A DNA stretch of 64,000 nt from Pseudobdellovibrionaceae bacterium. GTDB lineage: Bacteria > Bdellovibrionota > Bdellovibrionia > Bdellovibrionales > Bdellovibrionaceae. The stretch spans positions 1,240,001 through 1,304,000 of the forward strand of contig JADJYV010000013.1 in NCBI GenBank assembly GCA_016719575.1, read 5' to 3'. This document shows, piece after piece, positions 52,404 to 60,435 of this stretch (the first letter of the stretch is position 1; the number at the start of each line of letters is the position of its first letter). Below the pieces are notes generated by a model. The model was not told where the DNA came from and ran no database searches. It saw nothing but the letters and a program-made list of their open reading frames with translations. Position numbers and translations under genes: made by a program.

Positions 52404-52457
52404 ATTCTAAAAGATGAAAGGACTTGAAAATGTCCTTCACTACAAGGAGAGCAAAAA

Positions 52458-52715
52458 ATGAGTACGTTAAGAACTTGTCCCCGATGCAACGAGCGAACAT
52501 TCGAAAAGCTTGTCACCCATTCACATTGTCTGTGCTGCAACTACGCGCCTGATCTTCTTACCTATAGAAAATCAAAAGCCTCAGGCGATGAGCTGCCAAT
52601 CCCTCCTTGGGCGGCAGAGGTTGTTGCGGAAATGAAATCCATCAAAGCCCATTCAGTCGTTGAACATCTCCCATTAAATGAGAATTCAAAAAATAAAAAA
52701 GGAAGTGCCGCATGA
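52458..52715 (+). CDS. Small zinc-ribbon-like protein
   Basis: The 85-residue protein begins TCPRCNERTFEKL followed by HSHCLCCNY: two Cys pairs about 17 residues apart, a likely zinc ribbon. The C-terminal half is charged and unstructured. It is first in the sigma-54 secretion operon and overlaps the next gene (ATGA). It could be a regulator or assembly factor; no family recognised. Confidence 0.78.
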   Translation: MSTLRTCPRCNERTFEKLVTHSHCLCCNYAPDLLTYRKSKASGDELPIPPWAAEVVAEMKSIKAHSVVEHLPLNENSKNKKGSAA

Positions 52716-52999
52716 AGCAAAATGTAATGAATCAAACTACGATCTTTGGTCCAAACGAAAACGAATGGCCAATTACAAATCCGTTCTGGAAACCTTGGCG
52801 ACTTAAAGTCTACGAAATCGTTATGAAGCTTGCACATGGAACCAAGCAAGTTTGGCAGACACTTGCGGGGCTTTGGATTCTAAAGGCACTTGGAAATGTG
52901 ATTCGAGGAATTGGCTGCGTTCTTTTCATTGTGCCACCAGAGCAACAAAAAATTGAGCAAGCTCGTATGCAGACGATGCAGTACAGAAATATTTTTTAA
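52712..52999 (+). CDS. Small protein with one hydrophobic segment, function unknown
   Basis: The 95-residue product has a Trp/Pro-rich N terminus (NEWPITNPFWKPWR) and a hydrophobic segment (about 57-75, LAGLWILKALGNVIRGIG region). It overlaps the previous gene (ATGA) and is followed by a strong ribosome site for the next. It is probably membrane associated. Confidence 0.72.
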   Translation: MKQNVMNQTTIFGPNENEWPITNPFWKPWRLKVYEIVMKLAHGTKQVWQTLAGLWILKALGNVIRGIGCVLFIVPPEQQKIEQARMQTMQYRNIF

Positions 53000-53012
53000 A
53001 GGGAGGTTGGCA

Positions 53013-53207
53013 ATGATCCATACAAAGAAAAATAAAAATTTGGAATATGTGGCAACTCCAGGACCGAGTGCCATTGAGAAAATTAAAACTGAAATTCGTA
53101 ATTGGTACGGAAACCTCTCAGTGAAGGAGCTTGTTTACAACAAAGTTCTGGTTGCCGAGATTGAGAAATTAGAAAGCCTGCTGGCGGGAAAGGTAGCGGT
53201 CGGATGA
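53013..53207 (+). CDS. Small protein of unknown function in the secretion operon
   Basis: I start at the ATG at 53013, with GGGAGG 8 bases upstream; a longer open frame from 52911 would overlap the previous gene by about 90 bases. The 64-residue product is charged, with predicted helices (SAIEKIKTEIRNWYG; VAEIEKLESLL). It overlaps the following gene by 4 bases. Confidence 0.7.
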   Translation: MIHTKKNKNLEYVATPGPSAIEKIKTEIRNWYGNLSVKELVYNKVLVAEIEKLESLLAGKVAVG

Positions 53208-53431
53208 TTGAAAACAAAATAAGCACAGTAGTCAAAGACCTGACGGACGAAGCGGTTTTGGAAGAGGCCGCAAGACGCCTTCAAAAACAGTATGCAGACG
53301 AACATGGCGCCGATTTCTCTTATGGGACTTTTCGATTCGTATTTCACGACGGGCGATTTCAAGGAGTTGAAGATTGGCCGCGCAATAAGCGCTATGTGAG
53401 TCCGAAACGAAATAACAACGAAGCCAAATGA
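53204..53431 (+). CDS. Small cytoplasmic protein of unknown function
   Basis: The 75-residue product has a helix (LTDEAVLEEAARRLQKQYA) followed by short strands (GTFRFVFHDGRFQGVEDW). No signal peptide or membrane segment. ATGA overlap with the previous gene. No family recognised. Confidence 0.7.
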   Translation: MIENKISTVVKDLTDEAVLEEAARRLQKQYADEHGADFSYGTFRFVFHDGRFQGVEDWPRNKRYVSPKRNNNEAK

Positions 53432-53446
53432 CCAACCGGAGGGGAT

Positions 53447-53605
53447 ATGAATGAAACAATTGAACAAATGATTCTTAGAATTTTGGGCCAGGTTTCTGAG
53501 AATGAAAAACTAAGAAATAAATCTTTAGAGAAGAGAACAGCCCGAGTTCTTAAGGCACTCGCCTATTTGAAGGCGGCTTCAACCAATAAAAAAATGGGGG
53601 CTTAA
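53447..53605 (+). CDS. Very small helical protein in the secretion operon
   Basis: ATG at 53447 with GGAGGGG upstream opens a 52-residue frame ending in TAA that overlaps the start of the coupling-protein gene (TAATG). The sequence is a basic amphipathic helix (EQMILRILGQVSENEKLRNK; RVLKALAYLKAA). The strong ribosome site and coupled overlap support it as real despite its size. Confidence 0.65.
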   Translation: MNETIEQMILRILGQVSENEKLRNKSLEKRTARVLKALAYLKAASTNKKMGA

Positions 53606-56600
53606 TGGCACGAACACAAACTGCACAGAGTGATGTCCCTCTCTCGCTCGCGCTCATGGCGCTCGCCGGATTTGGACTCGTGTATTTATATCTCGCACAT
53701 CTGAGGCTTCACCCAGATCTGATGCAGTTTGCACTTCAGCAGCTAGAGGCGAATGCGAAGCTCTTTTGGATTACAATTTCTTGCGCGATGGTGAATATTT
53801 CCTTCGGATCAATTTACCTTAAGAGGTCCATTGGACTTGAGAAGCAAGGAAGTAAACTCGCAGTCCTTGAAGGGAAATCAAGGACCTTAAAATTCGGTAG
53901 AGCCGAGTTCGTTTCTATTGTAACCAGTGTCGTCACCTATTTCGCATGTAGAAAACAGATCGCTGACTTTATTGGGCCGCTCTTCCTGCGATTAGCAGAA
54001 GGTTTTCAGACTTCGTGGATTGTTGCCCTTCTAAGTGCAAATATTGCTTTTGCCTTCGGCTTAACCCTACGCATGTTTTTAAGAGGAATCGCAAGAATAA
54101 AGTTTTCATTCAATGACATTCACAAGTTGGATGCGCCCGAAATTGAAGAGGGCGAACTTGTTCTGGGGACAACACCAGGGCCTCTGACTCACTCAGTTGT
54201 TCAGGATTCAGGAGAGTCGGAGGACTGGGTTAAAATTCCGAGTCGTGGTCTCAATGGTGGAATTATGATTTCGGGATCTATCGGTAGCGGTAAAACCCAA
54301 GGGACCGTGCTTCGTTACTTGCGGCAAATTTTACGATCAGGTGAAAATTCGCCTGCGATCCTCGCGATTGATCCTAAGCGGACATTTCTCGTAGACGCTG
54401 AGAAAATTATCAGGCGTGCAGGCCTTGGGGATAAGATCGTCAAAATCTCTCTTCGAGGTTCGGTGAGCTTTAACCCAGTGTATGTCGAGAACCCACTTCG
54501 AAATTCAAAGTTCACCGAACTTGCCGAAATGGTTAGAGCCGCTGCTGTGAATTTTATGGGAAAATCTTCGGACTCACCCTTCTGGGATATTTCGTCATCG
54601 AACTTGATTAAGAACGCGATTGTCTACTGCGCCGCTATTCATGGTTATTTTACTTTGCTTGATCTTTACCGCGCTATTGTTCGAGCCTCAAAAGAGAATT
54701 TATCGGACGATTTACAAAAGCGTCTTGATACGGGCTCATTCACCGAGGAGGAGCGTTTCAATATCGAGCGGGCTATGGAGTATTTCGAAAACGAATACTC
54801 GCAGCTTGAAGACCGCGTAAGATCTGGAATCGTCGCGACAAGTACGGCCTTCATCAATCAGTTCCAGGAGTTTGCGGCAAACCGCGTTTTGTGTCCGAAA
54901 GAAGAGAACCTCACGATTCGCTCAATGGAGCAGTTGATCCGTGAGGGGAAAATTCTACTCTTTGACATCAATCAGCCAGGCCTTGCTCGATCAATGGGAA
55001 CATTCATCAAGCTTCATTATCAGCAAGCCGTATTGAATATGCTGAGCGAACTGAAAGATCAGAAAAAACTCTGCACGACCGCGCTCATAATTGATGAGTA
55101 CCAAGATGTTGTGACCTGCGGTGGTGGTGGCACAATCGGTGACGACACTTTTATGGCAAAGGCTCGGGAATCAAAGCCCGCTGTGATTGTGGCGACTCAA
55201 TCAGTCAGCTCACTGATGGATTCTGTTGGAAGCCAAAGAGCGGCTCTTGTTCTTATGCAAAACTTTAGAACAAGAATTGCGTGCCACTCTTCAGATTCGG
55301 AAACGATCAAGCTTTTCCAAGAATTGGCCGGAAAAGAAGATCGCGAAGTTGAATCGCACTCAATGTCAGAAACAGCACAGTCAGCGAAGCTCAATCTCTT
55401 AGCCGGAGGGTTTGACTCGCAAAATTCAAGTTTGAATGAGGCGGTCTCCAGAGCAAAACGAAAAGAAGATCTTATCACAGGTCGCGAATTCTCAAGGCTT
55501 CGAACTTTCGAGGCGTTTGCACAGGTATTTGATGGAATCGAGACGAAGTTTTTAAAACTTTATCTGAAGCCTGATTTCTTGCGGTTCATCAACACGAAGC
55601 ATGAGGCTGTACTTGAAATGCTGCGTGTAACGAAGAAGGGAGGCTCTGTAGAGAGAATTAAGCATTTCGCTCAAAATCTTCGCGCTATAGCAGCCTCCCT
55701 CTTCCTGGCGGGTAATGTGCAAGCCGCAATTCCGAATGTTTGTACCGTCGCAAGTACTCCAGCGTTCACATCTTGTCTGGAACTGAACGTCAGTGGATGT
55801 ACTTGTGGATTTCCTCCGAGACCGTGCGCTGCGATTTCCTACTATGTGCCGCAAACCTTTATCGAAGTGTGGCCTGAGCCCAAGACAAGCTACTTTTTAG
55901 GAATACCAGGAGCATCAGCCCAGCTTGCTAAGATTTTCCCGAAGCCGTTCGGAGCGGAGTCCGATGACGATACTCAGAGCTTTCAGGCGCGAACAATTGC
56001 GGTTCCACTTGCGGGACTGACATTTCAAACAATGCCGGCCGGTGGCACTAGAATGGAGAAAGTTTGTTTTGATGGAATGAGCGAACATTTCGGAGCGCAC
56101 TGGAATACTGGCAAGAACGACATGACTCAGCCCTTGTTTTTAGCCTCGGGGCTTGCGCCAAAGTTATGTCTTCTCAAGGGTGCCGTGACTTCTATTACAG
56201 GGGAAGGGGGCGGCGCCCCTTCCCCTGACTCGGCCATGTGTAGTTTTGAAGTACCAAAGATTGATATGTTTCCGCCAAGCACTCATTCGGTTTGCAACGG
56301 ATGGGGAGTTTTCTATCCGCGCTATGGCACTTACTCGGGTCCAGCATCAATGGCGGGCGCTTTGATGGTCGCCTCTCGTATCAAGAGCCTTTCAGCAGAA
56401 GTGCTGCACTCTATGCCAAACAGTCCAGATGAAAAGTGGCAGATGATTTATCCGCAGTCGAGCTCCTGCTTTCGGGAAGGTCAGAACGTGGGACTTTTAG
56501 AATCGGTCGTAAATGCCCGAGAGACCATGAGGCTCGTAAACGGAAAACTCAAAGGTTATCTGTTCGTAATTTGGAGCCGCACAATGACTTGCAAGGATAT

Positions 56601-56667
56601 ACCGGCAGCGGCTCAAGCAAAGGCTGCGAGCCTTGCGATCCCTGCTGCGTGCGGAGGTGCAAAGTGA
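53605..56667 (+). CDS. Fusion of VirD4/TraD-type coupling ATPase and TraU-like periplasmic protein
   Basis: The 1020-residue protein has N-terminal membrane helices (about 12-30, 48-66, 90-110 and 132-155). The coupling-protein ATPase follows, with Walker A GSIGSGKT (224-231), Walker B LIIDEYQD (about 493-500) and ATQSVSSLMD. It recruits substrates to a type IV system. From about residue 685 a signal-peptide-like stretch (about 685-709, ending VQA) leads into a Cys-rich domain. That domain has GCTCGFPPRPCAAISYYVP, NGWG, EKWQMIYP and YLFVIWSRTMTC, which resembles F-type TraU. These are normally separate proteins on opposite sides of the membrane. An internal ATG at 55618 (GAGG upstream) could yield a separate 349-residue TraU. 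Confidence 0.85.
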   Translation: MARTQTAQSDVPLSLALMALAGFGLVYLYLAHLRLHPDLMQFALQQLEANAKLFWITISCAMVNISFGSIYLKRSIGLEKQGSKLAVLEGKSRTLKFGRAEFVSIVTSVVTYFACRKQIADFIGPLFLRLAEGFQTSWIVALLSANIAFAFGLTLRMFLRGIARIKFSFNDIHKLDAPEIEEGELVLGTTPGPLTHSVVQDSGESEDWVKIPSRGLNGGIMISGSIGSGKTQGTVLRYLRQILRSGENSPAILAIDPKRTFLVDAEKIIRRAGLGDKIVKISLRGSVSFNPVYVENPLRNSKFTELAEMVRAAAVNFMGKSSDSPFWDISSSNLIKNAIVYCAAIHGYFTLLDLYRAIVRASKENLSDDLQKRLDTGSFTEEERFNIERAMEYFENEYSQLEDRVRSGIVATSTAFINQFQEFAANRVLCPKEENLTIRSMEQLIREGKILLFDINQPGLARSMGTFIKLHYQQAVLNMLSELKDQKKLCTTALIIDEYQDVVTCGGGGTIGDDTFMAKARESKPAVIVATQSVSSLMDSVGSQRAALVLMQNFRTRIACHSSDSETIKLFQELAGKEDREVESHSMSETAQSAKLNLLAGGFDSQNSSLNEAVSRAKRKEDLITGREFSRLRTFEAFAQVFDGIETKFLKLYLKPDFLRFINTKHEAVLEMLRVTKKGGSVERIKHFAQNLRAIAASLFLAGNVQAAIPNVCTVASTPAFTSCLELNVSGCTCGFPPRPCAAISYYVPQTFIEVWPEPKTSYFLGIPGASAQLAKIFPKPFGAESDDDTQSFQARTIAVPLAGLTFQTMPAGGTRMEKVCFDGMSEHFGAHWNTGKNDMTQPLFLASGLAPKLCLLKGAVTSITGEGGGAPSPDSAMCSFEVPKIDMFPPSTHSVCNGWGVFYPRYGTYSGPASMAGALMVASRIKSLSAEVLHSMPNSPDEKWQMIYPQSSSCFREGQNVGLLESVVNARETMRLVNGKLKGYLFVIWSRTMTCKDIPAAAQAKAASLAIPAACGGAK
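56198..56227. repeat. Perfect GC-rich 12-bp inverted repeat inside the TraU-like coding region
   Basis: CAGGGGAAGGGG and CCCCTTCCCCTG are perfect arms around GCGGCG. It encodes a Gly/Pro-rich loop (TGEGGGAPSPDS) and stands out from the AT-richer surroundings. It may be an inserted small palindromic element or an mRNA hairpin. Confidence 0.65.
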
Positions 56668-57833
56668 CGAGCTTAAGACTTCAAAACGAGCATGGCATTA
56701 CGGTCGCTAAACGTCGAACGGCAGAACAATTACTTTCTGATGTCGGACCTTATGCAAAACTTCTTAAAGATTTGGTTACCGAAGCTAAAATTAAAGGCGC
56801 AAGTGACATTCACGTCGAGCCCACAGAATTTGGAATTGATTTTAGACTTCGCGTAGACGGAAACCTAGTTCTTGTGAGGTCGATAGAGCTTCAGCACCGA
56901 GAAAGTTTGATTCTAGAAGCGAAACGGATCTTCGGTCTTGCTATAGGAGTAAGTGGTAAGCCGCAGGACGGCAGGGCTTCCTTGCCGTCGCTGCGGCTCG
57001 ATTTACGTGTAAGTCTTTTGCCAACTCACTTTGGAGAAAAAGTTGTTATGCGACTTTTGAATCTCGATGCGAGTTTCAATCTTTCAGAACTCGGTTTTTT
57101 AGAGTCAGAGCAAAAGATGTTCGAAAGGGCTTTGCAATACGAGGACGGAGTTATTGTAATTTCAGGTCCGACCGGAAGCGGGAAAACGCGAACTCTCTAT
57201 GCCCTGCTTAAGGCGCTCAATCCAAAGCGTCTTAACATTGTGACCTTGGAAGACCCGATTGAATACCGCATTGAGGGCCTCAATCAAGTGCAAGTGAATC
57301 GTAAGATGAGCTTTGCCGATGCACTGAGATCAGTGCTGCGACAAGATCCCGACGTGATTCTTGTTGGAGAAGTGCGAGATGCTGAAACCGCGAAACTTTG
57401 TTTTCAGGCAGCGGAAACCGGGCACTTGGTTTTCACCACTCTTCATGCAAACGGATCGCTAGAAGTAATCGAAAGACTTTCGGGCCTTGGAGTTGAAAAA
57501 CTCGTCTTAGAATCCAATTTGCGCCTTTCAGTTGCGCAGAGACTAGAGCAAAAACTTTGTGCTGAGTGTGCAGAAGAGCCAATAGAAAAAGTGACCGATT
57601 GGTTTTCAAAAAAGCATTCAGGAAATTTAAGTGAACTTCGCATAAGGCACGAAGCTGGTTGTCCGAATTGTGTTTCAGGAATCAAAGGCCGAGTACCAAG
57701 CATCGAGTGGGCTTCATTTGTAAACGACGGCATTAAACATCCAAAAGTTTTTCAATCTCTGGAAGATGCGCGAATTGCGAGAGCGATTCGAGGAGAAATT
57801 GATTCGAAGGAGGTTCAACTTGGTAATTCGTAA
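56664..57833 (+). CDS. GspE/PilB-type secretion ATPase
   Basis: The protein starts at a GTG overlapping the upstream stop (GTGA); 389 residues. The N-terminal PAS-like part has the GASDIHVEP motif. The RecA-like domain has Walker A GPTGSGKT (168-175), the Asp box TLEDPIEY, Walker B LVGEVRD and TGHLVFTTLHAN. CAECAEEP...CPNC near the end is the tetracysteine zinc motif of GspE/PilB. It powers assembly or substrate transfer at the inner membrane, taking the VirB11-type place that F-type systems usually lack. Confidence 0.9.
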   Translation: MTSLRLQNEHGITVAKRRTAEQLLSDVGPYAKLLKDLVTEAKIKGASDIHVEPTEFGIDFRLRVDGNLVLVRSIELQHRESLILEAKRIFGLAIGVSGKPQDGRASLPSLRLDLRVSLLPTHFGEKVVMRLLNLDASFNLSELGFLESEQKMFERALQYEDGVIVISGPTGSGKTRTLYALLKALNPKRLNIVTLEDPIEYRIEGLNQVQVNRKMSFADALRSVLRQDPDVILVGEVRDAETAKLCFQAAETGHLVFTTLHANGSLEVIERLSGLGVEKLVLESNLRLSVAQRLEQKLCAECAEEPIEKVTDWFSKKHSGNLSELRIRHEAGCPNCVSGIKGRVPSIEWASFVNDGIKHPKVFQSLEDARIARAIRGEIDSKEVQLGNS

Positions 57834-58572
57834 AACGATTCTGTTTTTGCTTTTGTCATCTTTTGCCCAAGCAGAAAAATTAGAATACTTCGACTCTAAG
57901 ATCGACTTCTGGGGCGATAAGCAAAGCTCAAAAGACGCTCCCAAAAAAGAGCCGAGTCCGACTGAAAAGCAAGACAGCAAATTTCCGTGGAAGACGTTCC
58001 TTGATCCGAAAAATAAGGAATTCTTCAAGGAAGGCGACTACATGCCACCGGAGCCATTTATGGAGGTCGCAAGAAATCCGACGGACGACAATATCAAGCA
58101 GTGGTTTGAGCTGATGAAGAAGAAAAATGAACTTCAAACAAAGCTTCAGGAACGAATGGCTGAGTACATGGCAAAAAATGGTGAGTTGAAGACTACACCA
58201 AATGTGGCTACTGCGGCACCGGCTGCGCCAAAAGCAAAAGAGCAAAATGTTGCTCTTGATCCGTCGCGCTTTCGCTTGAGGATGTATTTTGAATCGACGT
58301 GCCCTCATTGCAGACGAATGTTTCAAGTTCTAAAGAGACTTCAAGACGGCGGATTTCAAGTGGAAGCTTTGCAGGTGGATAGCGGTCCCGTGCAGGATGC
58401 AGAAAAAATTGTTCCGATATCAAGAGCTGATCCTAATGATTTAAAAAAGCATGGGATTAAAGGTGTCCCGTTTCTGTTGATTGCCGACACAAAGCGGAAG
58501 GCATTATTACCGGCCATTGAAGGCTATCACGATTTCGAAGACATCTTGCGACTGTTGAAAGCTGCGAACTGA
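57820..58572 (+). CDS. Periplasmic thioredoxin-fold protein, TraF/TrbB-like
   Basis: I choose the TTG at 57820 (AAGGAGG with 6-base spacing), giving 250 residues and a signal peptide (about 1-18, ending AQA). A charged, Pro-rich linker and a coiled region lead to the thioredoxin fold with CPHC at 161-164 and cis-Pro in KGVPFLL. Conjugation-linked TraF/TrbB proteins of F-type systems help disulfide formation in the periplasmic components; the Cys-rich TraU-like domain next door is a likely client. Confidence 0.83.
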   Translation: MVIRKTILFLLLSSFAQAEKLEYFDSKIDFWGDKQSSKDAPKKEPSPTEKQDSKFPWKTFLDPKNKEFFKEGDYMPPEPFMEVARNPTDDNIKQWFELMKKKNELQTKLQERMAEYMAKNGELKTTPNVATAAPAAPKAKEQNVALDPSRFRLRMYFESTCPHCRRMFQVLKRLQDGGFQVEALQVDSGPVQDAEKIVPISRADPNDLKKHGIKGVPFLLIADTKRKALLPAIEGYHDFEDILRLLKAAN

Positions 58573-58588
58573 TTTTAAAAAAATAAAA

Positions 58589-58613
58589 TGAGCCACCACT
58601 ACAAATAGGCTCA
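58589..58613 (-). terminator. Possible reverse-strand terminator-like hairpin
   Basis: TGAGCC and GGCTCA are perfect 6-bp arms around a 13-base loop. On the reverse strand the hairpin is followed by TTTTATTTTTTT, like a rho-independent terminator, though all genes here are forward. It may terminate an antisense transcript or be chance. The rest of 58573-58684 shows only the ribosome site of the pilin gene. Confidence 0.3.
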
Positions 58614-58684
58614 AAAGAAAAACAAAAGAAGTCTCTCTACCACAAAAAGGCGAGCTGACTTCGAGCAAGGATAGGAGATTACCT

Positions 58685-59128
58685 ATGCTCGGAGAACGCC
58701 TTTTATTGTGTGGATCATTAATCCATGGCTCTCAAGTGAGGGGTCCGAACCCTCGAAGACATGAGGAGTGGTACTTTTTTATTCTAGTTACCATTCTTCT
58801 CATTTGTCTTTCGCATACGAATGCTTTTGCGGGGACTAAAATTCCCGGAGCTGATGCCAGCGACAAACTCGAAGCGGCGGGAACGCTGCTTCGTATTGTG
58901 GATTCGGTGCTCTTCTCGTGGGGAGCGCGGATTTTTGCTGGGCTCTGCGTGATGTCGGCAGGCTGGAACTTGAAAGAGCAGCGATTTGGAATCGCGGTAC
59001 TCTGTATCGTTGCAGCCCTTGTCCTCGGCACGGCTCCCACGTGGGTTAAGAACATTTTCGACATCGGCGGTGGTGGCGGAGTGTTTTCACAAAATCAAGT
59101 TGAGAGCCCAAGGAGTTTAAATGCGTAA
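58685..59128 (+). CDS. Pilin subunit, TraA/VirB2-like
   Basis: The 147-residue protein has an unusually long leader of about 49 residues: a basic part, then a hydrophobic stretch ending NAFA. The mature part has two hydrophobic segments (RIVDSVLFSWGARIFAGLCVM and AVLCIVAALVLGTAP) joined by a short basic loop. F-type TraA has a similarly long leader (51 residues) and two-helix design. It would be the pilus subunit. The strong ribosome site (ATAGGAGA) supports the ATG. It overlaps the TraL gene by 8 bases. Confidence 0.75.
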   Translation: MLGERLLLCGSLIHGSQVRGPNPRRHEEWYFFILVTILLICLSHTNAFAGTKIPGADASDKLEAAGTLLRIVDSVLFSWGARIFAGLCVMSAGWNLKEQRFGIAVLCIVAALVLGTAPTWVKNIFDIGGGGGVFSQNQVESPRSLNA

Positions 59129-59435
59129 GCAAGAACTCTTGAAAGCAAAATACTCATCCCTGGTGAGCCAAACCATCGACTCGCCAATTATGGTTTTCGA
59201 TATTTGGGAACTGTCGGATGTGTTCATCGCGCTCTTCATCATTCTTGTCTTCGGCGTTCTCTTTTACTCGTGGGGAACGATGTTCACTTTGCTGAGTTTG
59301 TGTCTGGGGTTTGGACCAGTGATTAAAAAGAAATATCCAAAAGGAATTTTCTTTCACTGGCCCTTTTCACGCCTTCGGATGGAGCTTCCCGGCCTTGTGA
59401 ATCAGAAGAGCAACGACCGCAGATTTTCAGATTGA
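59121..59435 (+). CDS. TraL/VirB3-like inner membrane protein
   Basis: The 104-residue protein has the TraL pattern: a short N terminus, then IDSPIMVFDIWELSDVFIAL, two hydrophobic segments (about 30-48 and 50-70), then PKGIFFHWPF. TraL helps anchor the pilus assembly site in the inner membrane. Order pilin-TraL-TraE-TraK-TraB-TraV matches the F plasmid. Confidence 0.83.
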   Translation: MRKQELLKAKYSSLVSQTIDSPIMVFDIWELSDVFIALFIILVFGVLFYSWGTMFTLLSLCLGFGPVIKKKYPKGIFFHWPFSRLRMELPGLVNQKSNDRRFSD

Positions 59436-59476
59436 GAGGAAGAAATGAAAACAACAACAAACCAAGAGGGAGAACT

Positions 59477-59725
59477 ATGGACAACCAAAACGACGAACAA
59501 GGGGCAAAAACATATGACCGGAAACCGAATTTCAATACTCGCGCAAAATTATCTCGAGATGGTCGCTACTGGATCATTGAACGCATTGAAACGTGGATTT
59601 TGCCTCGCAAGTACCTGGATGTCATTGCTCAAAACCATGCTGCTGAAAGGATTGAGCCCCAGAGTCCAAGTCCTGATGCGAAACCTAAAAGGAAAGGTAA
59701 ACGAGATGCTAACAGCGATGGATAA
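59477..59725 (+). CDS. Small charged protein of unknown function
   Basis: I use the ATG at 59477 (GAGGGAG upstream); 82 residues, charged and Pro-rich at the end. The centre (RDGRYWIIERIETWILPRKYLDVIA) may bind the membrane surface. It overlaps the start of the traE frame (59706). No family recognised. Confidence 0.6.
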   Translation: MDNQNDEQGAKTYDRKPNFNTRAKLSRDGRYWIIERIETWILPRKYLDVIAQNHAAERIEPQSPSPDAKPKRKGKRDANSDG

Positions 59726-60435
59726 GGGAATTGAAGCGGCACAGGTGGCAGTGCCACCTGTGGGTGTCTACCAAGGGGTAGATCTTCGCATTCTGCCAAA
59801 GTACGTGGCCTTTAAGTCGGCGATGATAAAGCAGCGCCTTAACGCTTCAGTACATTCTCGCAATTCATATTGCGGCATTTGCCATGCACTTTGCCCTCGC
59901 CCGATTTGAGATTCACGGTCTTGAAACAAAGCTTCGGGAAAAAGAATATATCTTGGCTCCGGGAGTGATGGACTTCACGACCGCGTCCCCGCAATCGGTG
60001 TCGGATACTTATGTAGTTAATGCTGCGCTTAGCTTCTTAAGTATGCTCGGGAACGTGAATGCCGCCAACATTGATGAACAGTACAAGCGCTTATCAAACT
60101 TTATGACTCCTCAACTTCAGATTCAGTTTGAAGAAGAAGCGAGGGAGTGGCGCGAGACGGTTAAGAGCGAAAACATTTCTGAGATTTTGCGGATTACAGA
60201 TCGCGAAGTCGTTGCGACCGGCGAGGGATTCTACAAGGTCACCGCAATAGCTCAAAGAGAGAGATACACGAATAGCGAGAGCGTGGGCCACGTGGACGAG
60301 GTCATTGAAATGCTGATGAAGCTCGTCCCTCCAGTTAAAGGCAAGGAATGGTATCTCGAAATCACGAGCCTTAAGCGCGGGCGATCTGATGGATTTAAGC
60401 CAAGCGCTAACGGAGGGAAAACAAATGGTCGATAA
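59706..60435 (+). CDS. TraE/VirB8-like protein; reading frame needs a +1 shift
   Basis: From ATG 59706 one frame encodes an N-terminal part (DLRILPKYVAFKSAMIKQRL), but then runs into unrelated sequence with a stop at 59907. Shifting +1 near 59841 joins it to a membrane helix (LQYILAIHIAAFAMHFALA) and the periplasmic TraE-type domain that continues to 60435, including VVNAALSFLSMLGNVN and KLREKEYILAP. Without the shift the periplasmic part would start at ATG 59884 and lose half its anchor. There is no homopolymer at the shift site, so error, mutation or programmed +1 shifting are all open. TraE is an essential inner-membrane core subunit. Confidence 0.65.
59740..59782. repeat. Two tandem hairpins in the traE 5' coding region
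   Basis: CACAGGTGGCA and TGCCACCTGTG (59740-59762) form 11-bp perfect arms around one G. TCTACC and GGTAGA (59767-59782) form a second hairpin around AAGG. They lie about 60-100 bases before the apparent frameshift and span the end of the overlapping gene. Confidence 0.6.

Noticed and set aside
58722..58770. tRNA-like stretch with GGTCCGAACCC
   Set aside because: It cannot be folded into acceptor, D and anticodon arms, the T-loop lacks TTCRA, and it lies inside the pilin leader coding region.
59445..59909. 154-residue open frame across the small gene and the start of traE
   Set aside because: Its first half is the out-of-frame shadow of the 59477 gene, and its last part after about 59841 is out of frame with the TraE domain; only the piece from 59706 is likely used.
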